A stretch of DNA of 27,176 nucleotides, taken from assembly GCA_001430745.1 (NCBI GenBank), contig KQ482066.1, positions 1,116,066-1,143,241 on the forward strand. Direction: 5' to 3'. Shown one piece after another: positions 18,801 through 27,176 of this stretch. The first letter of the stretch is position 1; every line of letters begins with the position of its first letter. Source of the DNA: Auxenochlorella pyrenoidosa. Taxonomy: Eukaryota; Chlorophyta; Trebouxiophyceae; Chlorellales; Chlorellaceae. A program made the position numbers and the translations under genes. The notes beneath the pieces are model-generated. The model did not search any database and had not been told where the DNA came from. It saw only the letters and a program-made list of their open reading frames with translations.

Positions 18801-20188
18801 CATTCTACACCAATCTGGTGGCGGCCTGCGAGGCGCGCAGCCTAGGCAGGAGCTCAAGCTGTCAGGCTTGGGAGGGGCGGGGGGCCCCCTGGAGAGGGAA
18901 GGCCCGCAGCCGGCCTCAAGCGAAGCCATCCCCTCCTGGCTGCACCGTGCCTCCACTGTGCGCCAGAGCACCCTTCCCTGATCCTGTCGGCTTTGTTCCC
19001 CCCCCACCCCACCCCACCCCCCGGCAGGCCACCCTGGAGGAGGTGACCGAGGCCGACCTGCTGCTGCATGTGCTGGACGCCAGCAGCCCGCAGGTGCTTG
19101 CTCACTCTCTTTTTATGAGCTCATGAGACAGAAGGGTGGTGGCAGCGGGCAGCAGCAGAGCAGCAGGCGGGCAGGGGCTTGCGGGGAGGGTGTATGCCAG
19201 CAGTGGTCTGCGGTTTAGTCTGGTGCGGGCGCATGTGGTTTGCGCAGAGGCTGCCAGACACTGCCTCGGCACGGTGCTGGGCGCAGGGTGGCACCGATGG
19301 CGCCCACTGCTGTGCCAGGGTCCTGTCGGCAATACAAGCAGCGCTGGCGCAAGCTTGCAGACACCCCCTGGCCTTCTCCTTGCGCAGGTGCTGGTGCAGC
19401 GCGGCGCAGTGCTGCGCGTGCTTCGAGAGCTTGGCCTGGGGCAGCGGGAGCTGGAGGAAAAGGTGGTGGAGTGCTGGAACAAGGTCGACCTGCTGCCATA
19501 CGGGGATCCAGAACTGCTGCCTCCTGTGGAAGCGGGTGCTGGCCGGCCTCTGATGGAGGGCGGCAGGGAGCAAGCTGCAGAGGGGGGGCGCGGTGCAGGG
19601 GACAGCGCGGGTAGAGCTGGCAGTGGTAGCGGCGGCGGCGGCAAATGTGCGGCAGCGGCGGCGGGGCTGCTGCCAGCTGCCGTGGAGGCGCTGCTTGGGA
19701 GCGACCCGGCGGCAGTGCGGTACCGCCCTGCTGCGGTTGCTACGAGCGCGTACAGCGGGCAGGGCCTTGGTGAGCTGCTTGCCGCGGTGGAGCGCAAGGT
19801 GAGCTTTGCCGTCAGGGGCTGCAGCTGGGACCCAGATGGGGCGCCGCAGGCCGGGTGTTCAGGGGCTGCCCCGGCGCAGTATATTGCAAGGCAAACAACC
19901 AGACGAGGCCGCTTGCGAGCTTAACAAGCCGTGGGGTGGACTGCCCCTATGGCAGGCAGCAGTGTCAGCATGTCTGCAGTTGGGCTGCGCATGTGTCCCC
20001 GTTGTGACATGGCCAGCACGCCAATTGCGCCCTGGCCCCTTGCGATTCTGCAGATCCATCCGCTGCTGGCAGGCTCCAGGGAGGCTTCTCGGCGGCGGCA
20101 AAAGTTCGCAGCAGCACAAGAGGAGCGGCAGATGCACGAGGACGCAGCAGCGCTGCTGGCGGCAGCGGCGCCAGGTGGCGGACTATGA
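15866..20188 (+). CDS. HFLX: HflX-type ribosome-associated GTPase, probably organellar
   Basis: Eleven exons: 15866-16181, 16336-16504, 16748-16874, 17252-17408, 17639-17739, 17941-17997, 18184-18299, 18536-18632, 19028-19093, 19388-19798 and 20054-20188, encoding 583 residues. The N-terminal HflX domain holds [30 protein letters not shown] and [10 protein letters not shown], then a Gln/Arg coiled coil ending in VRKTRAVQR. GTPase motifs are GYTNAGKSS (314-322), TLDPTLR, DTVGF (363-367), NKVD (433-436) and SAYSGQG (522-528). HflX binds the large ribosomal subunit and splits stalled or stressed ribosomes. The first 60 or so residues are Ala/Arg/Ser-rich and read as a transit peptide. In-frame ATGs at 15839 and 15758 are possible starts. 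I chose 15866 because it gives a leader without early acidic residues. Intron 3 is GC-AG. Confidence 0.94.
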
Positions 20189-20556
20189 GCCTGGCTAGAA
20201 AGCGAAATCCATCCCGCCTCCTGCAGTGCATTGTTACATATGGCCCGTATTTGTCCAGCTTCTTCTCATTCTGTGAACACTCAGCAGCCGTCAGCGACCA
20301 CCACGACTACACGGCCTGGTGCAGAGGCGCCTCACTGAATATCTGATCAACCTCTGGCGGGGATCGGAGGACCAGAGCCGGCAGTTGCGACCTCTGCAGC
20401 CGCGGCCTTTTTTGGTTGGCACCTTGCCGCGCTCTGTGCAAGGCCCACGCACTACATTGGGCGTCAATATTCGAAAGTAGAGACAGCCGGTACCCCCGCA
20501 CTGCCCCGCATCCCTATCCGCCAGCGGCCACTACCACTTGCCGCCCGCCCACCGGC
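20189..20556. other. Spacer between HflX and TLC gene
   Basis: This is the 3' untranslated region of HflX followed by the 5' region of the TLC-domain gene on the same strand. No additional gene or clear signal was seen. Confidence 0.55.
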
Positions 20557-22447
20557 ATGACGGGGCAACGAGCGATCCAGCTCTCGCCGCCGGTCATTGC
20601 GCACGACCGCGCCAACCTCGTGGCCCTCCCGGTCATTGGCTGCCTCGTACTGGCCGGCCTGGCCGGCCTGATTGACACGCTGCTTGTCACCAAGGTGGGG
20701 CCAGCACCCGCAAGCGCTGGTACCGCAAGCCCGGCATGCTCCTCTGCCTTGCATGCGCCCTGCCCTGCATGCCAGCTCACCCTGTCACCGTCCGCCTGCC
20801 TGCATCTCGCCGGCTCCTGCTGCCATGCACATGGCGCTGGTCTTCATCCCCCGTTGGCCCTCCTTGCCCGCACCGCAGACGTCTCATTTCCTCGACAGAT
20901 CTGGCTGATGGCACATCCCGTGGTGTGATGACCCTCCCATACTGCCCCTGGGCCCTCTCTTTCCTGCAGGCCTTCATCCTGTACATTGTGGCCGACTTCT
21001 TCTGGATCCTGCTGGAGCCGCGGGCAGTGCCGTCCAAGTGAGGGCGGCCGGAAAAAACGCCACACACGGGGCGCTGGCTGGGCGCAGCAGCGCGCATGCC
21101 CGCACCTTGCTGCCGGCTCTGCGCTCCTGTCGGTGGTACACCGCCAGTGACGGCGGCGCCCTGCTGGCAGGCGTTCAAGGCCTCGTCTAAACCGCCGTTT
21201 TATAGCTTGTGCATTGCCCAGCGGGCCTGAGCCATGCCTCTCTGCTGCTCATGTGCAACCGCCGACCCCCCCCTCCCTCCTTTCAGGCCACGGGTCATCC
21301 TGTACCACCATGCCATCACCTTCCTGCTGCTGCAAATCCCGCTGAAGCACCCGCAGCTTGGGCAGTACACCTGCTGGGATGGTGGGTGTCCCTGGGCGGG
21401 GCGTACTGGCTAAGCTGTACTTGCCGCTGCTGCTTATGTGTGGCAGCATGTAGGCGCAATTTTGCCAACCGACGTCACCTTGCGCTGCGGCACGCTCATG
21501 CAGCTCGCTGCAATATGTGCCGCCTGCAATTTTGATCCACAGCCCAGCGTGTGCGCATCGGCCCCTGCCATGCTGTGCCGTGCATGCCTGCCTGACCACA
21601 CAGCGGCTGCTGCCGCCCCGCCCTGCAGGCCTAGTGGAGTGGAACACGCTCTTCCTCATCGCCCGGCGGCAGTGCAGCACCAACTCGCGTGCCTTCCGGC
21701 TCTTCAATGCAGCATACTGGGGTGAGGGCGGCGTCTGCCTGGCTCCTGGCGACTAGGGGAAAAGGAACGGGGCGACCTTGATGGGTGCTGGCACCCCATC
21801 ACTGGCACTTGTGCAGGATCCGGCGCTTGCAGGCCTGCCGCTACTGTGTACGTGACCGCATGCTCGCCTACCCATCTGCCCGCCCGCTTGGCTGCCCTCC
21901 CAGCTTTGCCAACCCTGCATTCTCCCGCGCTGCCCCCTGGCTGCAGTCAGCTTCTACCCCGTGCGGGTGCTGCTGTTCCCGGCGCTGCTGCCCCTGTTCT
22001 GGCGGGAGATGCAGGTGCGGCAGCCAGCCGGCTGCGGGGCCCTGGCAGCCCCAGAAGTGTTGTTAGAGGGATGCGGAGGCTGCTCACCGGGAGAGGTTGC
22101 GGGGTGGGAAGCCAGATGCAGATGCACAGGGCTGCACGCACGCCTGCGTGGCGCATGCGCGCCTGCCTCTCGCGCTGAGCACGGCGTGGCCCCGCCACCT
22201 GCTGCCCCGCAGAATGGCTACGCCTGGTGGGAGACAGCCGCTGTGATGACAACGCAGGTGGGCCGCGTCTCGCATCGGCTGCTGGCCTTGCCTGTATGCA
22301 AGGGATGAGAGGGAGCACCCCTGCAGCGCTGTGCCACCTGCGCCGCCTACCTGTTGGGCCAAAGCTCACCCCCCTCCACCCCCGCAGGCATCGCTGGTGG
22401 TGTTCAACTGCTGGTTCCTGTTCGCCAGCTGGCAGCGAAAGCGGTGA
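20557..22447 (+). CDS. TLC-domain (TRAM/LAG1/CLN8) membrane protein
   Basis: Eight exons: 20557-20694, 20899-20922, 20970-21037, 21287-21381, 21629-21721, 21947-22014, 22213-22257 and 22388-22447, encoding 196 residues. Hydrophobic segments recur through the protein (LPVIGCLVLAGLAGLIDTLLV, FILYIVADFFWILL, HAITFLLLQIPL, VRVLLFPALLPLFW, LVVFNCWFLF). The paired histidines in ILYHH (residues 84-85) and the VEWNTLFLIARR motif are typical of TLC-domain proteins, which sit in ER or other internal membranes and act in lipid sensing or metabolism. The subfamily is not clear. Exon 2 is a 24-base microexon that keeps the frame. The stop overlaps a good donor (CG|GTGAGG), so a further 3' exon is possible. 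Confidence 0.82.
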
Positions 22448-22964
22448 GGGCCTGCCGGCCGGCAGCTCGGACCCGCCGCCAGCTGGGCCTTGCCGACCTT
22501 TTGATGTGACAGATGCGTCCCACAGTCGGAGGCCTGCAATCCCTTCCGTGTCGTCCAGCCACCACTCCAGCAGATAACCCACTTTGTGATGATGAATGCA
22601 CGAATAACAACTGCAGTATTTCTGCCTGCAGCCCCTCATTCCGGGCTCCCTTGTCTGCTGCCGCCAACTTTTGCCGCTGCCGCCCCTTGCCCACCTCCCT
22701 GCCTTGCCCTGCTGCACAACCAACTGCCTCCGGCGAGCAATACCCATGCCGCCTGCCCTTACTTTTGCAACAGCTCAGTAACTTGTGAGGGCAAGGCTGC
22801 ACGGCACGCAGCGTTTATAGCAGCAGCATCACAGCGGTGAGGCCCTGGACTGCACTGCTCATCCCAGCCGTTGTGTTGCAGCAGGGCAGCTGCCGCTCGA
22901 GGCGCTGCCAATCACCCGGCCTGCACGGCTTGCTGTATGGCTTGCCGCGGGCTGGCTGTTGACA
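22448..22964. other. Convergent 3' spacer, TLC gene / TenA gene
   Basis: This carries the 3' untranslated regions of two converging genes. No clear TGTAA was found on either strand, and no protein-like open frame. Confidence 0.55.
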
Positions 22965-24996
22965 TCACTCAAAGGCGGTCGCTGTGTATGCCATCTGCCA
23001 GAACTCCCTCTCGAGGTCGCACACCTCCAGGAACAGGGCCTCTGCCTGCCGCCTGCACGTGATATGGGCAAGGATAATGTGCAGCAGGCAATGAGCAGCA
23101 GGCCAGTGCAGTCAGATGGGCGGGCGGGGGGTCGGCATGTGTGCGGTGCTAGGAGAGTGGGGATGGGAACACGTCTCAAAGGCCCCCATGCACACCTCAC
23201 CTCTCCGGCTCGCTGGCTGCCTGCAGCGCCTCGTCTGCCTGCAGCTCCAGGCCCCGGCAGTACTCGCCAAAGGCAGCGGAGCCCCAGCGCTGCAGAGGGG
23301 TCAGGGGGGCCACTGGCGTAGGAATAGGTGGGGGTGGAGGGGTGGGGAGGTGGGGGGCACAGAAGAGGGGCCACGTTACCCAGCCACAGCCGCTGCAGGG
23401 GCTTGCCTTAGCCTGCGCGGCCGCAACCGTGGCATGGCTGCCCCTTGAGCGGGTTTACACTGATTGCAGCCACAGATCCCCACCGCATGCGGATGCGCAC
23501 CTCACCCCACCCCACCCTGCCCAGTCCACCCCATCCCAGACCCCGCACCTCGGCATATGTGCGGTACGGCTGCGCCATGCCCGCCATGTGGCTGCCCCAG
23601 GCCTCGTTGTAGGCCCGCTCTATGGCCCAGAACGCCACGGCGTGCACAGCGTAGGGCTGCTTGCTCGCCCCATCCATGAAGGTCAGGTAGCTGCGAGGAA
23701 GGCAGGCTCTCAGACCTCTAAAAAAGCTATCAAAACCAATAGTTCAGCACGGCAGGGGCAGCATCTGCTTAGGACAAGGGGAACAGCGGGGCGCATAACA
23801 CCCTGACGCTGCATCCAGAATGCGCAAAGAGACAGGCGCGGCGACGCATGCGCGGTGCTTAGCCCGTCGCCGGATGCGTCGGACATTGCCTGTCTTCCTG
23901 CCTGCCTGCCTGCCAGGCACTCACCGCCGCGTGACCGGGTGCTCTGGGCAGTCTGTGTGCAGGCCTCGCTGCATGATGAGGTCCTGCAGGTGGCAGGCCA
24001 GCGAGGGGCTCTTGTTGTCAGATATCAGTGAGTGATGGGCGCAGTCGACGCCCTGGCAGCGCCAGGCTAAGGCTGATCAACAAGCCTCCCGCGGCACCAG
24101 CTGCCCTGCCGCACACGCTCGCCACAGTCTGGCGCTGCAGCCATCGGCGAGGAGCGCTGCCGGGGCGCCTGGCATCTCCTTTGTTTCTGGCGCTAGAAAA
24201 AGGACTCAGCAAAGGGACATGCCACCTCACCTGGAACCAGAGCAGCTCGGCCTTCATGGCCCCCAGGCCTCCCAGCAGCAAGTCAAAGTTGGGGTAGGGC
24301 GCCTTGGCGAGGGCGTGGGCGTGGAAGCGTGTGAAGGCTCGGGCAAAGAAGTGGTCCTGCAAGGGCGGCCAATAGTGGGCACAAGTGAGCGGGGTCCTAA
24401 AATGTTCCTGCTTGTTCTGTCGCTTGAGTGTTTGTAGCGGCACTCGCTGCGCAGATGGGCGCGCCAGGCGTGGGCGTGGCCCGAAGCTGGGCGGCAATGG
24501 GCTCAGGCTCGGCCAGGGCTGCTGCCTGCCAGGCCCAGCATCGCAGGCAGGCGGGAGGAGCATCCGTGCAGCACAGTTTCAACAGTGGTGGCCAGCCTCC
24601 ATCGCTCCCATGCCAATCCAGAACACATAGCAATTGACCGTCACTCCCCAGCCAGTCCCGAGCCGCAGCAGCTCACCTGCACCAGCCATGCATCAAACTG
24701 CGTCTCTCCAATTGTGCCCGCCTTGCACTCCTGGGGAACCAAAGGGATGGCGGGCAGCTGCGTCAGCACTGGAGAGGCCATAGCCGGGCAAGTGGTGCCA
24801 GCAGCAACGCGTCGACAGCAAGCCTGAGAGGCACCTCCAGTGAGCTGAGTGGCAAGCCTTGCTGCAGAATGAGAATGCGACACTCGGTCTGGTGGCTTGC
24901 CTGCAGGAATGGATGCTCCACAGCAGAGGCCCAGGCCGCTGGGTGCCGCGCCAGAAGCTCGGCGCAGGTGGCGGCGGGCCCAGCCTCTGCCGCCAT
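22965..24996 (-). CDS. TENA: TenA/THI-4 family thiamine-salvage protein (TenA_E-like)
   Basis: Seven reverse-strand exons: 24996-24901, 24730-24677, 24356-24231, 24052-23925, 23690-23549, 23289-23201 and 23052-22965, encoding 240 residues. The order of family motifs is complete: LLARHPAAWASAVEHPFLQ, TQFDAWLVQDHFFARAF, MKAELLWFQ, AVAFWAIERAYNEAW, RWGSAAFGEYC and LFLEVCDLEREFWQMAY. TenA enzymes hydrolyse amino or formylamino pyrimidines from degraded thiamine back to the HMP precursor. The position that is the catalytic Cys in bacterial TenA_C reads AFW here, so this is the plant-like E type with the conserved Glu in EREFW. The start was chosen for its strong context (A at -3, G at +4); an in-frame ATG at 25050 is an alternative. 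Intron 1 has a GC donor. No transit peptide is obvious. Confidence 0.9.
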
Positions 24997-26042
24997 GCTG
25001 TCGGCAGCCTGGGTGACGCGCCGACCTACTAAGCTCGGCCAGAGGGTCATACATGCTGCCTGTTAGCTGCACGAAATGGCACACTGTTCCCATGCAGCAG
25101 CTGCACCTGTGCTGGAAGACGGTGGCAGGCAATGAGGAGGCAGCGGCAGGCGGCCAGCCTGCCCGCCGGTTGGAGAATACTGCACGGCGTCTTTCATGCA
25201 GCTCTGTCAGAACCCGATCCGGCCTTCTGGACAGACTCCACAGAGCGCAGAGCAGGTTTGTTCCTGACAGCGCAAGCCTCACTTTCCGTGGCAGCCACTG
25301 GGCTTGTGCCTTCGCTTGCAGACAGTTTAGAAAAGCCTAGACGTTGATCAATCGGACAATGCATTGGGTCTGTGCAGAGAGGGCACCATAGCCGCACAGC
25401 GTATTTGCCAAGGTGGCAGTGGTGCCGCCAGTCTGCAGCAGTGAATTGGCCTGCCCCACCAAAATGTGGTGCATAACGAACTGTGCAATCCAATCACTTT
25501 GCGCCAAGTGTACTTGTGCTTGAAAGCTGCAAGTTTTACAGCGGCGAGCATCGACCTGCCACCCGCTCTGTTATGAGCGGGCCTGAATCCTGGCAGGGCG
25601 CGCAGGGGAGCAGTGGAGGCGGGTGCAGTATCGGAGATGCAAACATCCAGAAACCCAAGAGCAGGAAGAACACAGCGATGGAGAGGCAAGTGAGCCGGTA
25701 GGGAGGTATACAACGAAATGGGTGGTGGGGAGGGGGGCTGGCCATGGCGCGGACGTTCGAGGGGGCGCCACCGCCGCATCAGCTGCTTGCCAAGCGGGTG
25801 CGTGCATGCAAGCCGCGGCTCGGTGGGTGCTGGCAGCTGAGGTCCTGTCGGGCGCCCAGTCAAGGGGCGGGCCCGGGGGTGTGAGGCAGGGTGCGAGGCG
25901 GGGCGGGGGCAGGCCCGGGCTCGAGGGTAGTGATACAGCTCCGACAGGCGCGCTCCGGCCGGTCGGGTGGGGTCGGGCGGGGCCATCCGTTCAAAACTGC
26001 GGGGCGCGGGCGCGGCCCGCTGCGGCGCCGGGCGCGGGCGCC
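24997..26042. other. Spacer: TenA 5' region and PDK 3' untranslated region
   Basis: About 1 kb without a gene that I can support. On the reverse strand TGTAA at 25540-25536 probably ends the kinase transcript, about 500 bases past its stop. The part from 25060 to 25530 is less GC-rich than its surroundings and should hold the TenA promoter. A reverse open frame at 25745-25536 has one hydrophobic stretch but no other support. Confidence 0.5.
25536..25540 (-). terminator. Poly(A) signal TGTAA (reverse strand)
   Basis: TGTAA on the reverse strand lies about 500 bases downstream of the kinase stop codon and is the first convincing one after it. Confidence 0.45.
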
Positions 26043-27123
26043 TCACGGCAGCGGCTCCTGCACGTTGCCGAGCCGATTGAGGTGGAGGTAGGCGTCTGCG
26101 GGTGGGCGCAGGTTGCGCGGGCGTGGGGGATCTTGTTAGCTCATTTGGGCTCAAAGTCTGTCTAACTGCAACAAAACTTGCGGCGCAGCCCTGGGGTAGC
26201 GCGGTTGCTGCTGGCGCGCTGTGTGCACAGGCAGGCCAGGGTGCATCGGTGGCCGCCCGTGGCGTGCAGGCTGGACCGCGAAGCGGCTGGAACAGGCCAT
26301 GAAATGGCAGCAGAGCCAGGCTGCTGGCAGGCGGCGCACAAGGCGCCATGGGTCTCCAGGGAGCAAGCGGGCAGGGCACAGGGCCCGAAGCAGAGCATGG
26401 CTGCATGCTGCGCCCTGCCCGCTTCCTCCCTGGAGACCATGGCGCCTTGAGCGCCCCCCACTGAGTGCATGCCATGGCAGCAACGGCAGGGGCTGCCGCC
26501 AAGAGGGCGCGGGAGGGCACAGCCAGCCATGTGAGCTCGCCAAAACAGGTGCAAGCAGGAGGGCGGGTGGTGGTGGTGGTGGCGGTGGTGCGTGCGTGCG
26601 TGCGTGTGTGTGTGAGCATGTGCGTGCGTTTGTGTGCGTAAGGGGGTGGGGGCGGGGGTGGGGGCGGGGCGCACCGGTGCCGTACCCCTCCATGGAGATG
26701 ATGGACAGGTCGCCGCCAAAGTAGCGCGCATACAGCCGGCTGATGGGCAGGCCGTAGCCGTAGCTGCGGGCGCGCAGGGGGGGGGGGGGGCCGCTGGCCA
26801 GCATGTACAAACAATCCTCCAAACAACTGTCGCGGCAGCCCTGCCTGGAGGCGTCCAGAGCCACCCCAGCGCTGCCAGCTCGTAGTACTGCTGCGCCAGC
26901 ACGGCGCTGCCGCCGCCGGCCCCACACCCAACCTGCCTCCTTCCAGCCTCACGCCGCCGCTGCGCCGCCCCGCGGCTCACCCTGCCAGCACGGACGGCCC
27001 GTCGGACCCCTCTGTGGCGTTGCTGCGGTCCATCTCGTCCAGCGGCGACTTGGCGGTGGTGTACAGGTAGGTCCACATCTTGGGCAGGCCCGACCGCGGG
27101 ATGCCGCCGCCCTCGTCCGACAC
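26043..27123 (-). CDS. PDK: Mitochondrial pyruvate dehydrogenase kinase, 3' part
   Basis: The last three exons are visible: 27123-26981, 26763-26675 and 26095-26043. They encode the end of the GHKL ATP-binding domain; the 5' exons lie beyond the right edge. Seen are [15 protein letters not shown] (G1 box), [29 protein letters not shown] (G2 box), SMEGYGTDAYLHL and the C-terminus GNVQEPLP. The enzyme phosphorylates the E1-alpha subunit in the mitochondrial matrix and so switches off the pyruvate dehydrogenase complex. The short tail ending in EPLP is the plant type rather than the longer animal one, and WTYLYTTAK argues against the related branched-chain kinase. Both introns are GT-AG; the last is 579 bases and carries a hairpin and simple repeats. 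Confidence 0.93.
26340..26448. repeat. Long inverted repeat (hairpin) in PDK last intron
   Basis: Arms at 26340-26377 and 26412-26448 are reverse complements over about 37 positions, with one bulged G and one mismatch; the arm starts AAGGCGCCATGG. The 34-base spacer contains a smaller partial palindrome (GAGCATGGCTGCATGCTG), so most of the 109 bases can fold. No target-site duplication is obvious at the ends. Confidence 0.85.
26566..26640. repeat. GGT / GTGC / GT simple-sequence tract
   Basis: A (GGT)n run passes into GTGC and GT repeats within the last PDK intron. It lies just inside the donor side of that intron on the coding strand. Confidence 0.85.
26777..26790. repeat. Poly-G run (poly-C at acceptor on coding strand)
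   Basis: Fourteen G read as poly-C on the coding strand, about 14 bases before the acceptor of the middle visible PDK exon. It is the polypyrimidine tract of that intron. Confidence 0.8.
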
Positions 27124-27130
27124 CTGGGGA

Positions 27131-27176
27131 GGGGGGGGGGGGGGGTTGGGGTTGTGTGTGTGTGTGTGTGTGTGTG
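27131..27176. repeat. Poly-G run followed by (GT)n at window edge
   Basis: Fifteen G at 27131-27145 and a (GT)n tract from 27153 to the end lie in the PDK intron upstream of the exon at 27123. On the coding strand this is (CA)n then poly-C leading into the acceptor. Confidence 0.85.

Noticed and set aside
22587..22640. C-box-like GTGATGATGA in the TLC/TenA spacer as a second snoRNA
   Set aside because: No D box at a suitable distance and no terminal stem next to the box.
24997..25050. In-frame ATG at 25050 as TenA start
   Set aside because: Weak context (T at -3, A at +4) compared with 24996. It remains possible and is named as the alternative.
25536..25745. Reverse-strand open frame with a hydrophobic stretch (LTCLSIAVFFLLLGFWMF)
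   Set aside because: Single exon inside the probable PDK 3' untranslated region, with the stop coinciding with the TGTAA signal, no family recognised and Pro-rich surroundings. A chance open frame is the simpler reading.
25348..26952. 534-residue reverse open frame across the PDK 3' region
   Set aside because: It runs through PDK introns and exons in the wrong frame and through simple repeats ([10 protein letters not shown]); open only because stops are rare at this GC content.

Overview
This window is nuclear DNA of a eukaryote, most likely a trebouxiophyte (Chlorella-like) green alga. It is very GC-rich, and nearly every gene is cut into short exons by GT-AG introns, with a notable minority of GC-AG introns. 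Several genes are followed by TGTAA, the usual green-algal poly(A) signal. Two products look plastid-targeted (ribosomal protein L4 and probably the GTPase HflX), and the pyruvate dehydrogenase kinase ends in the plant-type C-terminus. A 605-base run of N shows that this is a draft assembly. Exon structures were built by hand from splice consensus, reading frame and family motifs; no transcript evidence was available.

Layout from left to right: a 39-bp minisatellite (11-205); the 3' part of a coiled-coil/IQ-motif gene (361-3482, +); plastid ribosomal protein L4 (3860-5793, -); a divergent promoter region; a 13-exon purple acid phosphatase (6289-11327, +); a small three-exon gene with a SAP-like tail (11799-12345, -); two tandem copies of a segment of about 1.5 kb, each holding an intact, unrecognised three-exon gene of 95 residues (12580-13152 and 14131-14701, +), with a broken fragment between them and the N gap inside the second unit; HflX GTPase (15866-20188, +); a TLC-domain membrane protein (20557-22447, +); a TenA/THI-4 thiamine-salvage protein (22965-24996, -); and the 3' part of mitochondrial pyruvate dehydrogenase kinase (26043 to beyond the right edge, -), whose last intron carries a long hairpin.

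The genes do not form a pathway. They are unrelated housekeeping and metabolic genes packed tightly, with convergent or divergent spacers of a few hundred bases. The most unusual items are the duplicated 95-residue gene family, whose exons have kept identical lengths while the introns drifted; the high share of GC-AG introns (6 of 53 that I could place); the intronic hairpin in the kinase gene; and a possible intronic C/D-box RNA in the first gene.
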